DNA of 64,000 nucleotides from Planomonospora_B alba (GCF_039534085.1 NZ_BAAAUT010000032.1:23897-87896); one strand, 5' to 3'. Positions 47,760 to 57,305 are shown, counted from the first letter of the stretch. Notes: generated by a model not told the origin, from the letters alone. Translations and numbers: made by a program.

Positions 47760-47855
47760 GCGGGCGCTCTCCCGTCAGCCCCCGGGCACGTCTCCGCGGC
47801 CGCACAGGGGCTCTCGTCTGTCGATGTCCGCCGGGCCGAGGCCCGGCGCCAAGTC

Positions 47856-48617
47856 CTATAGGTCGCCGCCGACGTGTTCGCTCACCGGTCTCGTGTCACC
47901 GCCGCGCGTGTTGTCGCGGTCCAGGTCGAACGGGTCGGCGGGCGCACCGGTGCGCGCGTCCAGCGGCCCCTGCGCCAGCCTGGTCACCTCGGGGGGCACC
48001 GGCGGCGCGAAGTCGGCCACGAGACGCAGTCCAGTGAGAACGTCGTCGGGTCGAACGGCAGGAGTTGCGTGCCGTACAACCATGCGAAGTATGACACATG
48101 ACTGACTGGACGCCTGACCTGCTGTTGCCTCCGCTCCCTCCGAGGCCTCCAGGCTCAGCACCGCCTCACGCGCGTCGAAGCGGCGCATGCCCTTCTTCGT
48201 CAGGCGTTCCACCTCGATCCGCTCGGCGGCGTTGAACCGCTCCACCGCCACGCGGGCGAGGGCGGGGTCGGCTCCCGGCAACCGCACCTGCCACACCGAG
48301 CACTCCAGCCGGTCGGCCAGGCTGCCCGGGCCCGCCTCCACGACGTCGAGCACGTCGAGACCGGGCGGGAGGGATGCGTCCAGGGCGGCTCTCAGCCCGC
48401 CGGGGTCGCACTCCCGCGTCACGCTGATCTCGAGGTACTCGGCCTCGCTGGCGACTCCGGTCGGGGCGGCCGCTCCGACGTAGGAGATCCTCGGGTGGGG
48501 CGAGAAGCCCGCGCTGTAGGCCACGGGGACGTCCGCGCGCCGGAGCGCGCGCTCCAGAGCCCGGGAGATGTCACGGTGGCTGGTGAAGCGCAGGCGGCCG
48601 CGCTTGGCGTAGCGCAC
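47856..48617 (-). CDS. TIGR03936-family (DUF2344) radical-SAM-linked protein
   Basis: A 253-aa protein beginning VRYAKRGRLRFTSHRDISRA and containing FSPHPRISYVGAAAPTGVAS, the pattern of the DUF2344 family that accompanies TIGR03960 radical SAM proteins. Function unknown; the pair is conserved next to rne in actinobacteria. The GTG at 48617 lacks a good ribosome site. The frame stays open upstream without ATG or GTG (CTG and ATC only), while homologues commonly begin about 20 residues earlier. Confidence 0.85.
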   Translation of the reverse strand: MRYAKRGRLRFTSHRDISRALERALRRADVPVAYSAGFSPHPRISYVGAAAPTGVASEAEYLEISVTRECDPGGLRAALDASLPPGLDVLDVVEAGPGSLADRLECSVWQVRLPGADPALARVAVERFNAAERIEVERLTKKGMRRFDAREAVLSLEASEGAEATAGQASSQSCVILRMVVRHATPAVRPDDVLTGLRLVADFAPPVPPEVTRLAQGPLDARTGAPADPFDLDRDNTRGGDTRPVSEHVGGDL

Positions 48618-48857
48618 ACGGAGGCGCTGCGCGACCGGCGCGGGCGGGGGCCCATCGGGAACGGGTTTCAGAGTGGTGTCATCCTTCCTGATCGCGGTCG
48701 TCTCGTCTCGGGCGGACCGTGCCGGGCACGGTCTACCTCAGACAACCTCCGGTGAGGCGGGCTTCTTCCCGGCGGGGGAGGCGTACGGCGCCGCCGCCCC
48801 GCTCTCCCGCCGCGGAGAACGCGGCGGAGGAGCGGGGCACGGCGCCGGCGCGGACCG

Positions 48858-50768
48858 TCACACGACGGTCAGCGGCAGGAGCTTCCTGCCCGTCGGGCCG
48901 ATCTGGATCTCGGTGCCCATCGTGGGGCAGACGCCGCAGTCGTAGCACGGCGTCCAGCGGCAGTCCTCGACCTCGCCGCCGCTGACGGCGTCCTGCCAGT
49001 CCTGCCAGAGCCATTCGCGGTCGAGACCGGCGTCGAGGTGGTCCCAGGGCAGGACCTCGTTCTCCTCGCGCTCGCGCGTGGTGTACCAGTCGACGTCCAC
49101 CCCGGCCCTGGCCGCGGCGTCCATCCAGCGCTGGTAGGAGAAGTGCTCGCTCCAGCCGTCGAAGCGGCCGCCGTCCTCCCAGACCGCGCGGATCACGGCG
49201 CCCACCCGGCGGTCGCCCCGCGAGAGCAGGCCCTCCACGATCGAGGGCTTGCCGTCGTGGTAGCGCAGACCGATGGCGCGGCCGTACTCCTTGTCGCCGC
49301 GGAGGGCGTCCTTCAGCGCCTTCAGGCGGCGGTCCACCGTCTCGTGGTCGGCCTGGGCCGCCCACTGGAACGGCGTGTGCGGCTTGGGCACGAACCCGCC
49401 GATGGAGACCGTGCAGCGGATGTCGCGGGAGCCGGTCGCCTCCCGGCCCGCCTGGATGACCTTCTTGGCGAGGTCGGCGATGGCCAGGACGTCGGCGTCC
49501 TCCTCGGTGGGCAGGCCGCACATGAAGTAGAGCTTCACCTGCCGCCAGCCCTGGCTGTAGGCGGTGGTGACGGTCCGGATCAGGTCCTCCTCGGTGACCA
49601 TCTTGTTGATCACCTTGCGCATGCGCTCCGAGCCCCCCTCGGGGGCGAACGTCAGACCGGACCTGCGGCCGTTGCGCGAGAACTCGTTGGCCAGCGTGAT
49701 GTTGAAGGCGTCGACCCGGGTCGAGGGCAGCGAGAGCGAGGTGTTGGTGCCCTCGTAGCGGTCGGCCAGGCCCTTGGCGATGTCGCCGATCTCGGAGTGG
49801 TCGGCACTGGAGAGGCTGAGCAGGCCGACCTCGTTGAAGCCGGACGCCTTGACGCCCGCGTCGACCATGTCGCCGATCGTGGTGATGGACCGCTCCCGCA
49901 CCGGACGGGTGATCATCCCGGCCTGGCAGAAGCGGCAGCCCCGGGTGCAGCCGCGGAAGATCTCCACGCTGAACCGCTCGTGCACGGTCTCCGCCAGCGG
50001 GACCAGGGGCTTCTTCGGGTACGGCCACTCGTCCAGGTCCATGACCGTGTGCTTGTGGATCCGCCACGGCACGCCCGGGCGGTTCGGTGCGACCCGCCGG
50101 ATCCGGCCGTCCGGGTGGTACTCGACGTCGTAGAACTTCGGCACGTAGACCCCGCCGGACTCGGCCAGCCGCATCAGCAGCTCGTCGCGCCCGCCGGGCG
50201 ATCCCTCGCCCTTCCACTCGCGGATGACCTCGGTGATGGCGATGGCGATCTGCTCGCCGTCGCCCAGCACCGCGGCGTCGAGGAAGTCGGCGATCGGCTC
50301 CGGGTTGAAGGCCGCGTGGCCGCCGGCGAGCACGATCGGGTCGTCGTCGCCGCGGTCCGCGGCCACCAGCGGGATCCCCGCGAGGTCCAGCGCGGTCAGC
50401 ATGTTGGTGTAGCCGAGCTCGGTGGAGAAGGAGATCCCGAACACGTCGAAGGCCCGCACCGGCCGGTGCGCGTCGACGGTGAACTGCGGGACGCCCTCGG
50501 CGCGCATCAGCGCCTCCAGGTCCGGCCAGACCGCGTAGGTCCGCTCGGCGAGCGTCTCCGGAAGCTCGTTGAGGATTTCGTAAAGGATCTGGACGCCCTG
50601 GTTGGGCAGCCCCACTTCATAGGCGTCGGGGTACATCAGAGCCCAACGGACTCCGGCGGAGTCCCAGTCCTTGACGGTCGAGTTGAGCTCACCCCCGACG
50701 TACTGGATCGGCTTCTGCACCCTGGGCAGAAGCGCTTCCAGGCGGGGAAACAGTGACTCGACAGGCAT
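48858..50768 (-). CDS. TIGR03960-family B12-binding radical SAM protein
   Basis: A 636-aa protein. The N-terminal half has a B12-binding-like fold (WALMYPDAYEVGLPNQGVQI and FSTELGYTNMLTALDLAGIP, DDPIVLAGGHAAFNPEP), and the radical SAM site is EIFRGCTRGCRFCQAGMITR (CxxxCxxC) near residue 280. A cysteine-rich end CRWTPCYDCGVCPTMGTEIQ may bind another Fe-S cluster. It most likely modifies an RNA or ribosome component, given its conserved link to rne, rplU and rpmA, but no substrate is proven. ATG at 50768 is used. Confidence 0.88.
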   Translation of the reverse strand: MPVESLFPRLEALLPRVQKPIQYVGGELNSTVKDWDSAGVRWALMYPDAYEVGLPNQGVQILYEILNELPETLAERTYAVWPDLEALMRAEGVPQFTVDAHRPVRAFDVFGISFSTELGYTNMLTALDLAGIPLVAADRGDDDPIVLAGGHAAFNPEPIADFLDAAVLGDGEQIAIAITEVIREWKGEGSPGGRDELLMRLAESGGVYVPKFYDVEYHPDGRIRRVAPNRPGVPWRIHKHTVMDLDEWPYPKKPLVPLAETVHERFSVEIFRGCTRGCRFCQAGMITRPVRERSITTIGDMVDAGVKASGFNEVGLLSLSSADHSEIGDIAKGLADRYEGTNTSLSLPSTRVDAFNITLANEFSRNGRRSGLTFAPEGGSERMRKVINKMVTEEDLIRTVTTAYSQGWRQVKLYFMCGLPTEEDADVLAIADLAKKVIQAGREATGSRDIRCTVSIGGFVPKPHTPFQWAAQADHETVDRRLKALKDALRGDKEYGRAIGLRYHDGKPSIVEGLLSRGDRRVGAVIRAVWEDGGRFDGWSEHFSYQRWMDAAARAGVDVDWYTTREREENEVLPWDHLDAGLDREWLWQDWQDAVSGGEVEDCRWTPCYDCGVCPTMGTEIQIGPTGRKLLPLTVV

Positions 50769-50786
50769 ACCTTCAAGGGTATCGGC

Positions 50787-51683
50787 CTAGAAAGGGTGCC
50801 ACGGGCGGTCGTCGCCCGCTCGCAGCGAGTCGAGCCGGTGCCGCAGCTCCTCGCGGGCCCGCGGGTCGCGGTGGCCGTTGCGCAGCACCGCGGTGAGGGT
50901 CTGCAGCTCACGCATGTCGCGCATCACCGGATAGCCCTCCCAGCCCGTCAGATCGTGGCCGTACGCCTGGCTGAAGTTCGCGCGCTGGCGCTCGGTCAGC
51001 CCGAACCGCACGCCCTGCAGCGTCGGGATCAGGTCGGTCTCCCGCGGCCCGGCGCACACCGAGTCCCAGTCGCACAGCAGCAGCCCCTTCCGGGTCCGGA
51101 TCAGGTTGCCCCGGTGCGCGTCGCCGTGGATGAGGCCGTACGGCAGCGCGAACCTCACCCGCTCGTAGTAGGCCTCGGCGAGGTCGTCGCAGCGGCCGAG
51201 CAGCCAGCTCCGCTCGTCCTCGCCGAGCACCCGGCTGGCGTCGATCGCCCGGCGCACCGGCCCGAAGGGATCGTGCACGGGCAGCTCGAACGGGACCGGG
51301 GGCAGCTCGTGCAGCCGCCGCAGCAGCGGCCCGAGCGCCGCCGGGTCCGGCAGCGGGCCGATGTGCTCCTCGTAGCGCCAGAAGGTCGCGAGGAAGCCGT
51401 CGGCGGCGACCGGCTGCCGGACGTCCAGCGGCCGGACCGCGGGGAAGCCCTGCCCGGCCAGCCAGCGCGTGACCCGCACGGAGACGGCCAGCCGGTCGTA
51501 CCTGCCCGGCCGCGCCTGCGTCAGCCGTACCACCACCCGCTCGGCGGGCAGGTGGTAGACGGCGTTGGCGAAGTCGCGCAGCAGCGCGGCGCCCCGCGCG
51601 TCCAGCCCGGCCAGGCGGCAGGCCCGGCCGAGCGCGGCGTCCGCGGTCCGGTCGAGGACCTCCCCCTCGGCTGCGATCGTCAT
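50787..51683 (-). CDS. Aminoglycoside phosphotransferase-like protein
   Basis: A 298-aa kinase-fold protein of the APH family. The catalytic loop is LPYGLIHGDAHRGNLIRTRK near residue 195 (HGDxxxxN) and the metal-binding aspartate lies in GLLLCDWDSVCAGPRETDLI. The N-lobe is HLPAERVVVRLTQARPG. Target unknown; similar proteins in Streptosporangiales occur beside HTH/TPR regulators, not in resistance clusters. The ATG overlaps the regulator gene's stop (ATGA at 51680-51683). Confidence 0.85.
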   Translation of the reverse strand: MTIAAEGEVLDRTADAALGRACRLAGLDARGAALLRDFANAVYHLPAERVVVRLTQARPGRYDRLAVSVRVTRWLAGQGFPAVRPLDVRQPVAADGFLATFWRYEEHIGPLPDPAALGPLLRRLHELPPVPFELPVHDPFGPVRRAIDASRVLGEDERSWLLGRCDDLAEAYYERVRFALPYGLIHGDAHRGNLIRTRKGLLLCDWDSVCAGPRETDLIPTLQGVRFGLTERQRANFSQAYGHDLTGWEGYPVMRDMRELQTLTAVLRNGHRDPRAREELRHRLDSLRAGDDRPWHPF

Positions 51684-53107
51684 CCCCGGCTCCTCTCGGA
51701 GATCGCGTGCCGCGCCTGCTGGGGCAGGCCCACGGCGCAGAAGCCCTCGATCCGGCGGGCCATCCGCTCGCCGTCCGGCCGTCCGGCGGCCAGCGCGCGG
51801 CCGGTGCCCAGCGTGGTGCCCAGGCTGCCGATCCGCCGGTCGGGCGGGAGGGCGAGGATCGGCTCCATCGCCTCCTCCGCCCCCGCGGTGTCGCCCTCCA
51901 TCAGGTGGGCGACCACCAGGTGGGCGCTCGCCATCGACTCGCAGCCGTAGGAGCGGTTCTCCGGGTCCCCGGCGGCGTACAGCGCCAGCGACCGGCGCGC
52001 CGCGGAGATCGCCTCGACCGGGTCGCCCAGGTGCAGGTGGGTCACCGCCGCGTAGTAGCACTCCTTGGCCGGCCGGAAGGCGAACTCCCCGGCGATCTCG
52101 TCGTGCAGCTCGTCGCCTCCGGCGGCGCGGGCGTCCGCCGCCCGCGCCAGCGCGTCGGACGCCTCCGCCCCCCGGCCCTGCATCGCGTAGGCGCGGGCCC
52201 GCAGCATGTGCAGCCGGGTCGCCCCCGACCCCGCCCACAGGTGGGTCAGGCCCTCCTCGGCGTACCGCGCCGCGTCCGCGTAGCGCCGGTCCCACAGCGC
52301 CACCGACGACTGCATCCCGCGGGCCCAGCCCATCAGCGCCGGGTGCCCGGCCACCTTGCCGTAGGTCCACGCCGCCCGGGCCAGGGTGTCGGCGGGGACC
52401 CGGCGGTCCATGTCCATGCTGACGTTGGCCATCAGGCCGCACAGCACCCCGGTCAGGAAGTACAGCTCGCGGGCCTGGCCCGGATGGATGCGCTTGTCCA
52501 GCGCCTTGCGGGTGCGCTCCTGCAACTCGCGCATCTCCACGAACAGCGGCAGCGGCGGCTGCGAGACGTAGCGCTTGCCGATCCAGACGACCTGCGCGCG
52601 CAGCCGCTCCAGCGCGCCGGAGCCCAGCTCGCTCGCCTCGGCCAGCTCCGCGTGGCTGCCCGCCTCCTCCGCCGCCGCCGCGATCAGGTCCAGCGCGGGC
52701 GGCGACGACGGCGCGGCGCGCAGCTCCTCCGGTGTGTAGTCCTGGGCGAAGCCCAGCTGGACCGGGCCGGTCTCGAAGAGCCGGCAGAGCAGGTCGGTGT
52801 AGTCGCGGTCGGGCCGCGCCCCCGCCTCCCACTCCCGCCAGGAGCGCTCGCTGAGCCCGCGCCGCTTGATGCCCTGCCGGTCGCACATGGCGTGGAAGTG
52901 CTCGATGGCCTCCTCCACGGTCCACCCGTGCGCCAGCCGCCAGCACTTGAACCTGGTCTGCTGCGGGGCGCAGGCGTGGATCTCGTCCACCATCCGCTGG
53001 ATGACGGCCGCCGTCGGCGGGCCGGACAGCTCGGCCAGCGTCCGGTTGCGGATGATCGTCGCGTAGGCCAGCGTGGCGCGGTCCCCGCCACGCGGACTCT
53101 GTGTCAT
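51680..53107 (-). CDS. HTH/TPR-type regulator paired with a phosphotransferase
   Basis: A 475-aa protein. The N-terminal 115 residues contain TRFKCWRLAHGWTVEEAIEH and RGLSERSWREWEAGARPD, a helix-turn-helix-like unit related to XRE. The rest is an array of tetratricopeptide-like helices (GWARGMQSSVALWDRRYADA, RARAYAMQGRGAEASDALAR). Such regulators are frequent in actinomycetes and sense unknown signals. The overlapping phosphotransferase gene is the likely partner. Start at ATG 53107. A palindrome GTGAGAGC/GCTCTCAC lies upstream. Confidence 0.78.
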   Translation of the reverse strand: MTQSPRGGDRATLAYATIIRNRTLAELSGPPTAAVIQRMVDEIHACAPQQTRFKCWRLAHGWTVEEAIEHFHAMCDRQGIKRRGLSERSWREWEAGARPDRDYTDLLCRLFETGPVQLGFAQDYTPEELRAAPSSPPALDLIAAAAEEAGSHAELAEASELGSGALERLRAQVVWIGKRYVSQPPLPLFVEMRELQERTRKALDKRIHPGQARELYFLTGVLCGLMANVSMDMDRRVPADTLARAAWTYGKVAGHPALMGWARGMQSSVALWDRRYADAARYAEEGLTHLWAGSGATRLHMLRARAYAMQGRGAEASDALARAADARAAGGDELHDEIAGEFAFRPAKECYYAAVTHLHLGDPVEAISAARRSLALYAAGDPENRSYGCESMASAHLVVAHLMEGDTAGAEEAMEPILALPPDRRIGSLGTTLGTGRALAAGRPDGERMARRIEGFCAVGLPQQARHAISERSRG

Positions 53108-53173
53108 CGGGCTCCTCCCCGGCCGTCTTCCGCGATCGTCCTCACGCTAGTCCTCCGGGCGCCGCCGCCGGCA

Positions 53174-53201
53174 GTGAGAGCCCGCCGCGCAGAGCTCTCA
53201 C
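53174..53201. repeat. Inverted repeat GTGAGAGC/GCTCTCAC
   Basis: Perfect 8-bp arms at 53174-53181 and 53194-53201 with a 12-bp spacer, overlapping the stop of the 78-aa gene. AGTGAGAGC recurs at 53499-53507. Could be a regulator site or a terminator stem. Confidence 0.5.
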
Positions 53202-53434
53202 CGCGCGGAGCCTCCGCTCCCGTCCTGGAAGGGCACGACCGTCCCGCCGTTGCGGAGCTGCGCCTGGAAGAGCTGCCCGCACAGGCCGCCGGGGGTGCCG
53301 GCGAACCAGACCACCGGCGGGTCGCCCGCCGACACCGCGGCCCACCTGCCCTTGCTGAACACGATCCGGTAGTCGGGGAACGCGGTGCGCAGCAGTTCCA
53401 GCGCGCGCTCCCGCTCGGCGAGCTCCGATGTCAC
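53198..53434 (-). CDS. Small protein upstream of the HTH/TPR gene
   Basis: A 78-aa protein read from GTG at 53434. It begins TSELAERERALELLRTAFPD and continues YRIVFSKGRWAAVSAGDPPV and FAGTPGGLCGQLFQAQL. Codon use fits coding sequence. Small proteins of this kind are common beside HTH/TPR regulators in this order, but I cannot name a family. It is not membrane-anchored. Confidence 0.65.
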   Translation of the reverse strand: MTSELAERERALELLRTAFPDYRIVFSKGRWAAVSAGDPPVVWFAGTPGGLCGQLFQAQLRNGGTVVPFQDGSGGSAR

Positions 53435-53566
53435 GGCCCCTCCGTCATCGCGAGTTCCGTCGTCGTTCCCAGAATGTTCCCTTGACGGGCCGGGCACCAG
53501 TGAGAGCCGGATTCCACGCACATGCGGACGGTTCTCATGTAACGCGCGCCCGGGGCATCCGGGAGG

Positions 53567-54727
53567 TCACAGGCGCGCACGCAGGTTGATCGCCTGGAGC
53601 AGCCCGATCGCGATCATGTTGGTGAACGTGGCGGTGCCCCCGTAGGAGAGGAACGGCAGGGGAAGACCGGTGATCGGCATGATCCCGATCGTCATGCCGA
53701 CGTTGATGAAGGTCTGGAAGGCCAGCCAGCACACGATCGTGCCGGCCGCGATCAGGCCGAACCGGTCCTCGCACCGCCGCGCGATCCGCAGCGCCCGCAG
53801 CAGCACCACCCCGAGCAGCACCACCACGGTGGCCGAGCCGAGGAACCCGAACTCCTCCCCCACCACCGTGAAGATGAAGTCGGTGTGCTGCTCGGGCACG
53901 AACCGGCCCATCGTCTGGCCGCCGCCGAACAGGCCCTTGCCGAACACGCGCCCGGACCCGACCGCGTTCAGCGACTGGGTGCTGTTGTAGCCGACGCCCC
54001 TGGGGTCGGTGGACGGGTCCAGGAAGGCGGTGAAGCGGGCCACCTGGTACGGCTCCAGCACCTCGAGCCGCCACACGGCCAGTCCCGCCCCGGCCACCGC
54101 GAGCACCAGCAGGACCAGCCAGCGTTTGCGCATCCCGCTGACGACCAGCGCCGACGCCGTGATCACGCCCAGCACCATCGTGGTGCCGAAGTCGGGCTGG
54201 AACATGACCAGTCCCATCGTCACGGCGGCCACCACCAGACCGACCAGCACGTCCGCCCCGCGCGGCCGGTCGCTGCCCTCCGCGGGCTGGGCCAGCAGCG
54301 TGGCCAGCATCAGCACCAGGGCGAGCTTGGCGAACTCCGACGGCTGGAAGGCGAAGCCGCCGCCCAGCATGATCCAGGAGTGGGCGCCGTTGACCTCCGA
54401 GCCGACCGGGGTGATCACCAGGACCAGTCCGGCCAGCGCCACGAGGTAGACCAGCGGCGCGTAGGCCCGCATCACCCGGTGGTTCACCGCCGTCACCGCC
54501 ACCGCCAGCGCGGTCCCGACCCCCAGGTTGAGGATGTGCTTCTTGACCAGGCCGGTGGCTCCGGGTGCCCACGTCCGGGTGGACGACCACACCGCCAGCA
54601 CGCTGATCACCGCGAGCGCCAGCACCGCGACCGCCAGCACCCCGTCCGCCCGCCGCACCTGCGCGGCCACTCCCGCGGCCCGGCGGCCGAACGAGCGGTC
54701 CGCCGCGGCCACCGCCCGGCTCACCAT
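53567..54727 (-). CDS. rodA: Rod-shape glycosyltransferase RodA (SEDS family)
   Basis: A 386-aa polytopic protein with about 10 helices. Motifs GAHSWIMLGGGFAFQPSEFA, VMFQPDFGTTMVLGVI, FVPEQHTDFIFTVVGEEFG and GLPLPFLSYGGTATFTNMI are SEDS hallmarks; the catalytic aspartate is in HTDFIFTVVGEE. It polymerises peptidoglycan glycan with the transpeptidase encoded next to it. Start ATG at 54727, overlapping the mrdA stop by 7 bp. Confidence 0.94.
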   Translation of the reverse strand: MVSRAVAAADRSFGRRAAGVAAQVRRADGVLAVAVLALAVISVLAVWSSTRTWAPGATGLVKKHILNLGVGTALAVAVTAVNHRVMRAYAPLVYLVALAGLVLVITPVGSEVNGAHSWIMLGGGFAFQPSEFAKLALVLMLATLLAQPAEGSDRPRGADVLVGLVVAAVTMGLVMFQPDFGTTMVLGVITASALVVSGMRKRWLVLLVLAVAGAGLAVWRLEVLEPYQVARFTAFLDPSTDPRGVGYNSTQSLNAVGSGRVFGKGLFGGGQTMGRFVPEQHTDFIFTVVGEEFGFLGSATVVVLLGVVLLRALRIARRCEDRFGLIAAGTIVCWLAFQTFINVGMTIGIMPITGLPLPFLSYGGTATFTNMIAIGLLQAINLRARL

Positions 54728-56784
54728 GTCAGCGTCCCGTCCTTCTTGATCACCGGGGGCCTGGCCGGGGGCGCCCCGGCCGGGAGCGCCTTGGGCGCCG
54801 GCTTCCCCTTCGGGGTGAACCCGTAGATGCCCTCGTAGATCTTCCGTACGGCGGGCGCCGCGGCCGCGCTGCCCAGGCCGCCCTGGGAGACCATGGCGAC
54901 GACCACGAAGCGCGGGTCCTCCACGGGCGCGAACGAGGCGAACCAGGAGGTGTCGGCCTTGCCGTACACCTCGGCGGTGCCGGTCTTGCCGCCGATGCGC
55001 ACCTTCTTCATGGGGAACCCCTGGAACGCCCCTGCGGCCGTACCGTCGGAGGCCACCTGGCTCAGCGCCCGCTTGATGTAGGCCCGCTCGGCCGCGGAGA
55101 TCGGCAGCGTCCCCCGCACCGGCACCTCGATCTCCCTGACCTTGGTGCCGTCCGGCTCGACCAGCGCCCAGCCCAGCCGGGGGCTGCGCAGCCTGCCGTC
55201 GGTGACCAGCGCCGCGTACGCCGCCGCCAGCTGCAGCGGCGTCACCAGCACGTCGCCCTGGCCGATGGAGAAGTTGGCCGCGTCACCCGGGCGGAGCAGG
55301 TACCCCTCCAGGCAGTTCTCGTGCGCCAGCCGGGTGAGGAAGGCGGCCCGGCCCCCGTCGGTCTTGGCGAGGTCCCGGTAGCCGTCCTCGGCGTTCTTGC
55401 AGTTGACGTCCTTGGTCGCGGCCCACGTCCGCTTCTTCCAGGCCCGGTCGGGGATGCGCCCCGGCGACTCGCCGGGCAGGTCCACCCCGGTGGGGCGGCC
55501 GAACCCGAAGGCCCGCGCCGTCCTGGCCATCACCTCCTTCGGCTTGCCCTTGGGCCGCAGCCCGCCGTCCTTGAGCCACTGCTCGTAGGCCGCCCGGTAG
55601 AAGATCGTGTCGCACGACTTCACCAGGGCCGTGTGCAGCGTCATGGAGCCCAGCGACCGGCCTCGGAAGTTGTGGAAGGCACGGCTGCCCACCATGTAGA
55701 CGCCGGGGCAGTTGTAGCGGCCGTTCATCGGGTAGCCGGCCCGGAACATCGCGGCCACCGACGACATCTTGAACGTCGATCCGGGGGCGAACTCCCCCTT
55801 GATCGCCCGCGACACCAGCGGCTTGCCCGCCTCGTCCGACAGCAGCCGCTCGTACTCCTCCTCGCGGATGCCCCCGGCCCAGACCTTCGGGTCGTAGGTC
55901 GGCGCGCTGGCCAGCGCGATGACCCGGCTGGTCCGGGCGTCCAGCACCACCGCCGCCGCGCCGTCGGCCTTGGGCGCGGACTTCATCGCCTCGGCGATGG
56001 CCTTCTCCGCGACGGCCTGCACCTTGGCGTCGAGGCTGGTGATGAGCGTCAGGCCGGGCTTGCCCGGCGTCTCGTGCTCGACGCCGAGCACCCGGCCGAG
56101 CCGGTCCACCTGGACCCGGCGCCTGCCGGGGGTGCCGCGCAACTCGTCGTCGTAGACCTCCTCCAGCCCGTCCCGGCCCGCCATGTCGACGCCGGAGAAC
56201 TCCGCCTTGAGGCCCTCGCGCCGCTCCAGCTCCTCCTTCGTGACCGGCTGCAGGTAGCCCAGCGCCTGCACGGCCGCGCTGCCGCCCGGATGGTCCCGTA
56301 CGGCCTGCGTCTCGGCGCTGACCCCGGGGAACAGCTCCCGCCGCTCCATGATCTGCAGCGCCTGCGCCGTGCTGACGTCCGCGTCGACCGGGATCGGCTG
56401 GTGCGGCGAACCCGCCCAGCACGGCCGGGAGACCTTGGCGTCGCACGGCCGCATCCGCAGCCGCAGCTCCTCAGGGTCACGGCCGAGCACGGCGCCCAGC
56501 CGCTCCAGCACGGCCCTGCCCCCGTCCTCCATCCGGCCCAGCTCCGTGCGGTCCACCGAGATCACCAGCGTGGTCCGGTTGCGCACCAGCGGCCGTCCCG
56601 CCGAGTCGAGGATCCGCCCCCGTACGGCGGGCACCACGACCTCGCGCGTCCGCGTCTCGGTCGCCGCCGCCGCGTACTTGGCGCCGTCCACCACCTGCAC
56701 CTGCCAGAGCCGCGCGATGAGCAGCACCAGCAGCGAGACCATCAGCAGCTGCAGCGCGACCAGCCGTCGCCTCATCCTGATCAC
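54721..56784 (-). CDS. mrdA: Penicillin-binding protein 2 (class B transpeptidase)
   Basis: A 687-aa protein. One membrane helix (LVALQLLMVSLLVLLIARLW) is followed by a PBP dimerisation region and the transpeptidase domain with the active serine SxxK in FAPGSTFKMSSVAAM near residue 388, SxN SCDTIFYRA and KTG in IGGKTGTAEVYGKAD. It crosslinks peptidoglycan with RodA during elongation or sporulation. The GTG start at 56784 overlaps the mreD stop (TGA at 56781-56783), so translation is coupled. Confidence 0.94.
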   Translation of the reverse strand: MIRMRRRLVALQLLMVSLLVLLIARLWQVQVVDGAKYAAAATETRTREVVVPAVRGRILDSAGRPLVRNRTTLVISVDRTELGRMEDGGRAVLERLGAVLGRDPEELRLRMRPCDAKVSRPCWAGSPHQPIPVDADVSTAQALQIMERRELFPGVSAETQAVRDHPGGSAAVQALGYLQPVTKEELERREGLKAEFSGVDMAGRDGLEEVYDDELRGTPGRRRVQVDRLGRVLGVEHETPGKPGLTLITSLDAKVQAVAEKAIAEAMKSAPKADGAAAVVLDARTSRVIALASAPTYDPKVWAGGIREEEYERLLSDEAGKPLVSRAIKGEFAPGSTFKMSSVAAMFRAGYPMNGRYNCPGVYMVGSRAFHNFRGRSLGSMTLHTALVKSCDTIFYRAAYEQWLKDGGLRPKGKPKEVMARTARAFGFGRPTGVDLPGESPGRIPDRAWKKRTWAATKDVNCKNAEDGYRDLAKTDGGRAAFLTRLAHENCLEGYLLRPGDAANFSIGQGDVLVTPLQLAAAYAALVTDGRLRSPRLGWALVEPDGTKVREIEVPVRGTLPISAAERAYIKRALSQVASDGTAAGAFQGFPMKKVRIGGKTGTAEVYGKADTSWFASFAPVEDPRFVVVAMVSQGGLGSAAAAPAVRKIYEGIYGFTPKGKPAPKALPAGAPPARPPVIKKDGTLTW

Positions 56785-57305
56785 GGGCGGCCTCCCGCCA
56801 GACGTCCCGCCGGCCGCGCGGTCCGCTCCCGGCCGTGGACGACCTTCGTCATCGTCCAGACCAGCACCGGCGCGGCCAGCACGTTGCAGAGCATCACCGG
56901 GGGCAGCGAGCCGGCGAGGGCCACCACGCCGGCGTCCGCGCCGCCGAAGACCACGCCGACCACCACCGCGACCGCGGGTCCGAGCGCCGCACAGCCCAGC
57001 GCCGCCGCCAGTCCCGCCTCCGGGCGGCTCTCCGCCCAGCGGCCGGTGACGAAGCCGAGCAGGCACAGCACGAGCGCGTACTGCCCCATCTCGTGCGCGA
57101 CCGGAGGCAGGATGTCGCCGAGCAGCCCCGCCCCGAACCCCATGAGGGCCCCCTCCCTGGCCCCCCGCGCCAGGGCGTAGCCCACCACGCCGAGCATCAC
57201 CAGGTCGGGCACCGCGCCGCCGGGCAGCGGCAGGCGGTTGACGAACGTCACCTGCACGACCATCAGCAGCAGGAGCACTCCCGCCGCGAGCATGTCGCGG
57301 TTCAC
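56781..57305 (-). CDS. mreD: Rod-shape protein MreD
   Basis: A 174-aa protein with five to six predicted helices (LAAGVLLLLMVVQVTFVNRL, DLVMLGVVGYALARGA, GFGAGLLGDILPPVAHEMGQ). GDILPP is an MreD-like motif. It bridges MreC and the SEDS/PBP2 machinery. It is in the order mreB-mreC-mreD-mrdA-rodA, with 4-bp overlaps on both sides. Confidence 0.9.
   Translation of the reverse strand: MNRDMLAAGVLLLLMVVQVTFVNRLPLPGGAVPDLVMLGVVGYALARGAREGALMGFGAGLLGDILPPVAHEMGQYALVLCLLGFVTGRWAESRPEAGLAAALGCAALGPAVAVVVGVVFGGADAGVVALAGSLPPVMLCNVLAAPVLVWTMTKVVHGRERTARPAGRLAGGRP

Noticed and set aside
44900..47900. Long plus-strand frames opposite rne
   Set aside because: They are antisense shadows of a high-GC gene with biased codon use; the minus frame has clear RNase E/G motifs.
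48590..48700. Programmed +1 frameshift (CTC TGA) before the DUF2344 gene
   Set aside because: A +1 shift at the CTC TGA does not enter the downstream reading frame; the frame relation is -1/+2.
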